From contig NZ_CALNBI010000265.1 of assembly GCF_937874145.1 (NCBI RefSeq), positions 1-10,501 on the forward strand: DNA of 10,501 nt, in the 5' to 3' direction. The notes under the pieces were generated by a model. The model was not told the DNA's origin and ran no database searches. It saw only the letters and a program-made list of their open reading frames with translations. The stretch comes from an uncultured Chitinophaga sp. (GTDB lineage Bacteria; Bacteroidota; Bacteroidia; Chitinophagales; Chitinophagaceae). The position numbers and the translations under genes were made by a program. Positions 6,261 to 10,501 of this stretch are shown here, in pieces (within the stretch, counting starts at the first letter, position 1; each line of letters opens with the position of its first letter).

Positions 6261-7286
6261 ATGCAAAGAAGAAAATTCATCCGCGCAGCAGCGCTCGCCA
6301 CCGCAGGATTCTACATCTCGCACGATCTTTTGGCTAATAAAAAAGGTCCCGTTTACGGGCATAACGGCATGCGGTACACGCTCGACACGAAATGGAGCAA
6401 GGCAGACGCAGTGCGTTTCCCCGTGAAGGACTGCCATGAAATGGTGCAGGATAAGAAAGGCCGCATCTTTTTGCTGACCAACGAAACGAAAAACAACGTC
6501 CTGGTTTACAACAAATCCGGCAAACTGCTGAACAGCTGGGGCACCGAATTCCCCGGCGCGCACGGGCTGACGCTGGCCAGCGAAGGCGGGGAAGAGTTCC
6601 TGCTCATCACCGATACCGACAAGCACCAGGTTTACAAAACCACGCCCGACGGCAAAATACTGCTGACGATCGATTGCCCGATGGACAGCGGGAAGTATAC
6701 GAAGAAAGAAGCCTTCGTACCTACCGAAACCACCGTGGCCGATAACGGCGATATTTACATTGCCGACGGATACGGCGCGCAGTTCATTTCCCGGTTCGAC
6801 CGCAACGGCAAGCTGCTGGCGGTATTCGGCGGGCGAGGCGAAGGAACGGCCTTCCTCGATAATGCGCACGGCATTACGGTAGACCGCCGGAAAGGCACGC
6901 CTACCCTGCTCGTCACCGACCGCACGCGGAATTGTTTCAAGCGGTACAGTATGGACGGGGAATTGCAGGAAGTGATCGAGCTGCCGGGGGCATGTGTCTG
7001 CCGGCCGGTGATCCGCGGGCAGCACCTCTATGCGGCGGTGCTCCGTTCGCCCGACATGAACGGGGAAGGCAGCGGTTTCGTGACGATCCTGGATAAGGAC
7101 AACAAGGTAGTGTCGAATATCGGCGGCACGGAACCGAAGTATACCGATGGCCGTTTGCAGCGCATGCAGCAGGCGGAAAAGCTGTTTATCCATCCGCACG
7201 ACGTGTGCGTGGACGACGATGAAAACATTTACGTAGCTCAATGGGCTTCGGGCAAAGCATATCCCTATAAACTCGGCAGGGTCTGA
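6261..7286 (+). CDS. Six-bladed beta-propeller (NHL/peptidylglycine-lyase-like) protein, Tat leader
   Basis: This 341-residue exported protein begins with a twin-arginine leader (MQRRKFIRAAALATAGFYIS), like the DUF1501 protein before it. The rest is a repeated four-strand blade pattern typical of NHL-type six-bladed propellers, with recurring units such as KKGRIFLLTN, VYNKSGKLLNSWG, NGDIYIADGYG, RFDRNGKLLAVFGGRG, HGITVDRR and HPHDVCVDDDENIYVAQW. The His-rich turns (HGLTL near residue 107, HGITVD at 203 and HPHDV at 311-315) resemble the metal-site turns of peptidylglycine alpha-hydroxyglycine lyase relatives. That enzymatic role is only a resemblance; a binding or scaffolding role is equally possible. 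The final blade closes near the C-terminus, and the stop TGA shares one base with the ATG of the next gene (TGATG), implying translational coupling. Ten bases separate it from the DUF1501 stop. Confidence 0.88.
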   Translation: MQRRKFIRAAALATAGFYISHDLLANKKGPVYGHNGMRYTLDTKWSKADAVRFPVKDCHEMVQDKKGRIFLLTNETKNNVLVYNKSGKLLNSWGTEFPGAHGLTLASEGGEEFLLITDTDKHQVYKTTPDGKILLTIDCPMDSGKYTKKEAFVPTETTVADNGDIYIADGYGAQFISRFDRNGKLLAVFGGRGEGTAFLDNAHGITVDRRKGTPTLLVTDRTRNCFKRYSMDGELQEVIELPGACVCRPVIRGQHLYAAVLRSPDMNGEGSGFVTILDKDNKVVSNIGGTEPKYTDGRLQRMQQAEKLFIHPHDVCVDDDENIYVAQWASGKAYPYKLGRV

Positions 7287-9451
7287 TGAAACAACCGCAA
7301 ATCAAATGGCAATACCTGGGCGGAAGATTGCTTTTCGCCTGTAATATATTCGTGCTGGTTTTATTGCTCGCCGGCGACCGGCTCGCCGTGCCCTCCTGGC
7401 TGCAGGTGGCCGGGCGCATGCACCCGCTGGTGCTGCATTTCCCGATCGTGTTGCTGATGCTGGGAGCGGTGCTCCCTTTCATCCGGCTGCGCGAGCCGGA
7501 AGCGGCGCGGTGGAAGGACCAGCTGACGGCGGGGCTCCTGTTGCTGGGCGCGCTCAGCACCTCGGTGACCGTTATGATGGGATTATTCCTGTCGAGGGAA
7601 GAGGGATACCCGGCCGAGGGGGCGCTGTTCTGGCATAAATGGGGCGGCGCGCTGCTGCTGTGGACCGCTTCGGCCTGCTATTGGCTCCGTGGCTACCTGC
7701 AGGTTTGGGTGCCGAAGATTTTATCCGTGATGATGGTGGTGTTGCTGATGGTAACGGGGCACTTCGGCGCGGTGGTCACCCACGGCGAGAATTTCGTGCT
7801 GGCGCCGGTAACGCCGGCATTCCAGGCGCCGCAGGTGCCGCTCGAAGAGGCGGAACTGTTTGCGCATGTGGTGCGGCCCATCCTGGAAGAAAAATGCATG
7901 AACTGCCACAACCCCTCGAAAGCAAAAGGCGGGCTGGATATGAAAGCGGAAGATAAAATGCTCGCGGGCGGGAAGAACGGCAAGCTGCTCATCCCCGGCG
8001 ATCCCGCGGCGAGCCTGCTCATGCTGCGCCTGCATCTTCCGGAATCAGATAAAAAACACATGCCCCCGGCCGGCAAACCCCAGCTGACGGACGACGAGAT
8101 CGCCATCCTGCAGCACTGGATCCAACAGGGCGCGGATTTCAAGATCATGGTGAAAGCACTCCCCGCGCAGGATACCCTGCGCCTCCTCGCCGCCGCACGG
8201 CTGAAGCCCGCCGGCAACGATGAAGGCCTGGCGCAGCTGCCGCACGCGGATGAATCGCTGATCGCAAAGCTCAACAACAATTACCGCGTGCTGTACCCCG
8301 TGGCGCTCAACGCCGCGCCCCTGGTGGCCAATTGGTACAATAAAGACAAATTCGATATTACCTCCGTGAAGGAACTGCTGCCGGTTAAAGCCCAGCTCAC
8401 GGAAATGCACCTGCAGAAAATGCCCGTTACCGATGCAGACCTGGAAGTGCTGGCGCAATTCAGGGAACTGCGCGTCCTCAACCTCAGCTTTACACAGGTA
8501 ACCGGCAAAACGCTCGGCGCCCTGGCAGCGCTCCCGCACCTGGAAAGCCTTTCGGTGTCCGGCGCGCCCGTCACCCTGGAGCATTTATTGGCCCTCAAAA
8601 AAGCACCTGCGCTCAAAAAGCTTTACGTCTGGAATACGGCGCTCAATGCCCGGGACATGGAGCAGGCGCAAAAGGCCTTCCCGCAGGTGGCGGTGGTGAA
8701 AGGGTTCGACAACGAGCACAGCGAGCAGCTGAAACTCAACCAGCCCACGCTGGTGAACACCAACGCCGTTTTCGGGAAAGACATGCAGCTCGTGCTGAAG
8801 CACCCCGTGAAAGGGGTCGAGATCCGCTTCACGACAGACGGCACCCCGCCGGACTCCCTGCAATCGCCGGTGTTCAAAGACAGCCTTCTGCTCACCCAAA
8901 GCACCGTCATCCGCGCCATCGCCTGCAAAAAAGGCTGGTACGCCAGCGATCCCGTACAATATTCCTTCAGCCAATCCACCTACCGGCCAGACAGCATGAC
9001 GCTGACCAGCTTCCCGGATGGGCAATATGTAGGTGAAGGCGCCAAAACGCTCATGGACGAAAAGAAAGGCGACTTCAACTTCGGTAACGGGAAATGGCTC
9101 GGGTACAACAGCCGCCCCATGGATGCGGTGGTGCTCTTCGCCGAAGCCGTGCCCTTGAAACAGGTTTCTTTCAGCACATTCAGGAACCTGGATGCCTATA
9201 TCTTCCCGCCGGAACAGATCGAAGTCTGGGGCGGCACCGACGCGAAGAACCTCCGCCTGCTGAAAAAACTCACGCCGCCGGCCGTGCAGAAAGGCGAGCC
9301 TAACAGTACTATCACCTACGATTGCAACTTTCCGGAAGCGCAGGTCTCCTGCCTGAAAATCGTGGTAAAACCTATCGCGAAGCTGCCGCAGTGGCACCCC
9401 GGCAAAGGGAACCGCGGCTGGGCGTTCGTGGATGAAGTGATGTTCAATTAA
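7286..9451 (+). CDS. Membrane-anchored cytochrome c protein with LRR, chitobiase-C-like and discoidin-like domains
   Basis: This 721-residue multidomain protein opens with five hydrophobic segments at about 11-32, 44-66, 80-102, 117-134 and 143-165. The second contains RMHPLVLHFPIVLLMLG, the DUF2231-like signature, and its histidines could be haem or metal ligands. Residues 188-290 form a planctomycete-type cytochrome c domain: EEKCMNCHNP carries CxxCH at C204-C207-H208, and HMPPAGKPQLTDDEI supplies M259 as likely axial ligand. Residues 365-475 hold leucine-rich repeats (LRVLNLSFTQVTGKTLGAL and similar). Residues 485-562 resemble the chitobiase/beta-hexosaminidase C-terminal domain (EIRFTTDGTPPDS, AIACKKGWYASDPVQYSF). 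Residues 563-721 resemble a discoidin/F5-8 type C fold and end RGWAFVDEVMFN. It is likely the membrane electron acceptor or anchor for the operon, with its binding domains in the periplasm. It starts within the stop of the propeller gene and is followed by the terminator at 9471-9498. Confidence 0.9.
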   Translation: MKQPQIKWQYLGGRLLFACNIFVLVLLLAGDRLAVPSWLQVAGRMHPLVLHFPIVLLMLGAVLPFIRLREPEAARWKDQLTAGLLLLGALSTSVTVMMGLFLSREEGYPAEGALFWHKWGGALLLWTASACYWLRGYLQVWVPKILSVMMVVLLMVTGHFGAVVTHGENFVLAPVTPAFQAPQVPLEEAELFAHVVRPILEEKCMNCHNPSKAKGGLDMKAEDKMLAGGKNGKLLIPGDPAASLLMLRLHLPESDKKHMPPAGKPQLTDDEIAILQHWIQQGADFKIMVKALPAQDTLRLLAAARLKPAGNDEGLAQLPHADESLIAKLNNNYRVLYPVALNAAPLVANWYNKDKFDITSVKELLPVKAQLTEMHLQKMPVTDADLEVLAQFRELRVLNLSFTQVTGKTLGALAALPHLESLSVSGAPVTLEHLLALKKAPALKKLYVWNTALNARDMEQAQKAFPQVAVVKGFDNEHSEQLKLNQPTLVNTNAVFGKDMQLVLKHPVKGVEIRFTTDGTPPDSLQSPVFKDSLLLTQSTVIRAIACKKGWYASDPVQYSFSQSTYRPDSMTLTSFPDGQYVGEGAKTLMDEKKGDFNFGNGKWLGYNSRPMDAVVLFAEAVPLKQVSFSTFRNLDAYIFPPEQIEVWGGTDAKNLRLLKKLTPPAVQKGEPNSTITYDCNFPEAQVSCLKIVVKPIAKLPQWHPGKGNRGWAFVDEVMFN

Positions 9452-9470
9452 ACTCCGCTACTAACGATAA

Positions 9471-9498
9471 AAGCCCCGTACATCGCTGTACGGGGCTT
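9471..9498. terminator. Bidirectional terminator between convergent genes
   Basis: AAGCCCCGTAC (9471-9481) and GTACGGGGCTT (9488-9498) form a perfect 11-bp stem with a 6-base loop (ATCGCT). The T-rich tail is better on the minus strand (TTTTATCG) than on the plus strand (CTCTTTA). It lies 19 bases past the stop of the operon's last gene and 21 bases past the stop of the TlpA gene, so it probably ends both transcripts. Confidence 0.85.
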
Positions 9499-9519
9499 CT
9501 CTTTATGCTGATGGCAAGG

Positions 9520-10501
9520 CTATTTGAAGATGGCTTCGAGTTTGGCCTGCAGTGCTTCTTCGCGGAGGTCTTTTGCGATCACTTTACCGCTGGGGTCCAG
9601 CAGGAAGTTGGTGGGCACCGCACGGATGCCGTATTCTTCCACGATGGGGCTTTTCCAGCCTTCGAGGTCGCCCACGTGCGTCCAGGTGAGGCCGTCTTTG
9701 GCGATGGCCGCCAGCCAGGCGTCCTTCTTCGTGTCGAGGGTAACGCCGAGAACGGTAAACCCTTTATCGTGGTACTTCTGGTAAGCCGCCACAACGTTGG
9801 GGTTCTCTTTCCGGCAGGGGCCGCACCAGCTGGCCCAGAAATCCACCAGTACGTATTTGCCCTTGTACGAGGAGAGCTTCACGATGTTGCCGTTGGTATC
9901 CGCCAGGGCGAAGTCCGGTTTGGCGCCGATGCCCGTTTTGGAGGCGATGCGCTGGTGTTCGGTGATTTGCTGGCCGTAGACCGAGTTTTTCGCTGCGGGG
10001 GCCAGCATGGCGAACAGGCGTTCCACTTTGGGAGGGTTCGGGTAATCGATGAAACGGTGGATGATGATCAGGGGCGACACGGGCGAAGCCGGATACCGGC
10101 GTACGAATTGCGTTACCGCGGAATCCAGTTCATTGTCGAGGTCCGCGAATCCCTGGCGCGCCTGCGCCAGGCCCACGGAGTCCTTCGCTTTGGTCGCCGA
10201 ATCGATGCGCTGGTACAAGCCGCCGGCTTTCTTCGTGATGCCGCCCCAGGTGGCCCCCCACTCCAGCCATTGCGCCTGCGAAGCGGAGCCCTTCAGCGCG
10301 GCGTTGGCCAGGTTGCTGTCGGCCGTAAAGGTCATCGGTTTGTTTTCCCCGATGAAGCTATAGCCGCCGCGCGCGCCTTCCACGCTCAAAAACTGCAGCG
10401 TAGCACCTTTCAGCTTGCCGGTGAAGGCGAAGGAGCCGTCTTTGCTCACCACGGAATCCGATTTGTTCGTCTTTCCTTCCTGCCAGCGCAGATACACTTT
10501 C
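9520..10501 (-). CDS. TlpA-family thiol-disulfide oxidoreductase with DUF4369-like N-domain (5' end missing)
   Basis: The C-terminal 326 or so codons of an exported thioredoxin-fold protein lie in the window; the frame runs past base 10501, so the signal peptide and true start are missing. A GTG codon at 10497-10495 could be mistaken for a start, but the sequence there (VYLRWQEGKTNKSDSVV, then KDGSFAFTGKL) is the middle of a DUF4369-type beta domain that normally begins earlier. A helical middle region leads to the AhpC/TSA-TlpA domain: KPDFALADTNGNIVKLSSYK, VLVDFWASWCGPCRKENP with the redox-active CGPC, and the cis-proline VPTNF about 70 residues later. Such periplasmic proteins reduce or isomerise disulfides in Bacteroidota and some keep CxxCH cysteines reduced for haem attachment. 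It converges on the cytochrome operon, so co-transcription is excluded. A functional link to those cytochromes is conjecture. Confidence 0.95.
   Translation of the reverse strand, partial: KVYLRWQEGKTNKSDSVVSKDGSFAFTGKLKGATLQFLSVEGARGGYSFIGENKPMTFTADSNLANAALKGSASQAQWLEWGATWGGITKKAGGLYQRIDSATKAKDSVGLAQARQGFADLDNELDSAVTQFVRRYPASPVSPLIIIHRFIDYPNPPKVERLFAMLAPAAKNSVYGQQITEHQRIASKTGIGAKPDFALADTNGNIVKLSSYKGKYVLVDFWASWCGPCRKENPNVVAAYQKYHDKGFTVLGVTLDTKKDAWLAAIAKDGLTWTHVGDLEGWKSPIVEEYGIRAVPTNFLLDPSGKVIAKDLREEALQAKLEAIFK

Noticed and set aside
10495..10497. GTG codon as start of the TlpA gene
   Set aside because: It lies within the DUF4369-like domain and would leave no signal peptide. The frame continues to the window edge, so the gene is simply truncated.

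Overview
The window looks like chromosomal DNA from a GC-rich Bacteroidota, most likely a member of the Chitinophagaceae or a relative. This is inferred from gene content: a DUF4369-type TlpA thioredoxin, a DoxX-like protein, and the Bacteroidota version of the PSCyt1/DUF1549/DUF1553 plus DUF1501 gene set. The few promoter-like sites also fit the Bacteroidota pattern (TTG, about 19-20 bases, TAnnTTTG) and strong Shine-Dalgarno sites are scarce. No rRNA, tRNA, CRISPR array, insertion sequence or phage gene was seen. Layout: bases 1-348 hold no convincing complete gene. They contain an open frame leaving the left edge on the minus strand, a possible small RNA, and a strong bidirectional terminator at 299-328. 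A CNNM/CorC (HlyC/CorC, 'hemolysin-like') membrane transporter gene follows on the minus strand (349-1650). It is divergent from a small DoxX-like membrane protein gene on the plus strand (1766-2155), and its candidate -7 promoter element lies inside an inverted repeat. After a 246-base spacer comes a tight plus-strand operon at 2402-9451, closed by a terminator at 9471-9498. A TlpA-family disulfide reductase gene (9520-10501, minus strand) converges on it and is cut by the right edge. The operon is the centre of interest. In order it encodes: (1) a lipoprotein with an N-terminal planctomycete-type cytochrome c domain followed by DUF1549 and DUF1553; (2) a DUF1501 protein (alkaline-phosphatase/sulfatase-like fold) with a twin-arginine leader; (3) an NHL/six-bladed beta-propeller protein, also with a twin-arginine leader; and (4) a five-segment membrane protein that continues into a periplasmic cytochrome c domain, leucine-rich repeats, a chitobiase-C-terminal-like domain and a discoidin-like domain. 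Spacings are 29 bases, 10 bases and a one-base overlap, so the four products probably work together in the cell envelope. A redox step on a carbohydrate or similar substrate is plausible, with electrons passed through haem groups to the membrane protein, but the substrate is unknown. The most striking detail is that the first operon gene is broken. A 52-base insertion (45 novel bases plus a 7-base direct repeat) at 2751-2809 shifts the frame inside the cytochrome domain. Removing exactly 52 bases restores a family-like protein of 770 residues. As it stands, the lipoprotein signal and first haem site are separated from the DUF1549/DUF1553 body, which then has no export signal.
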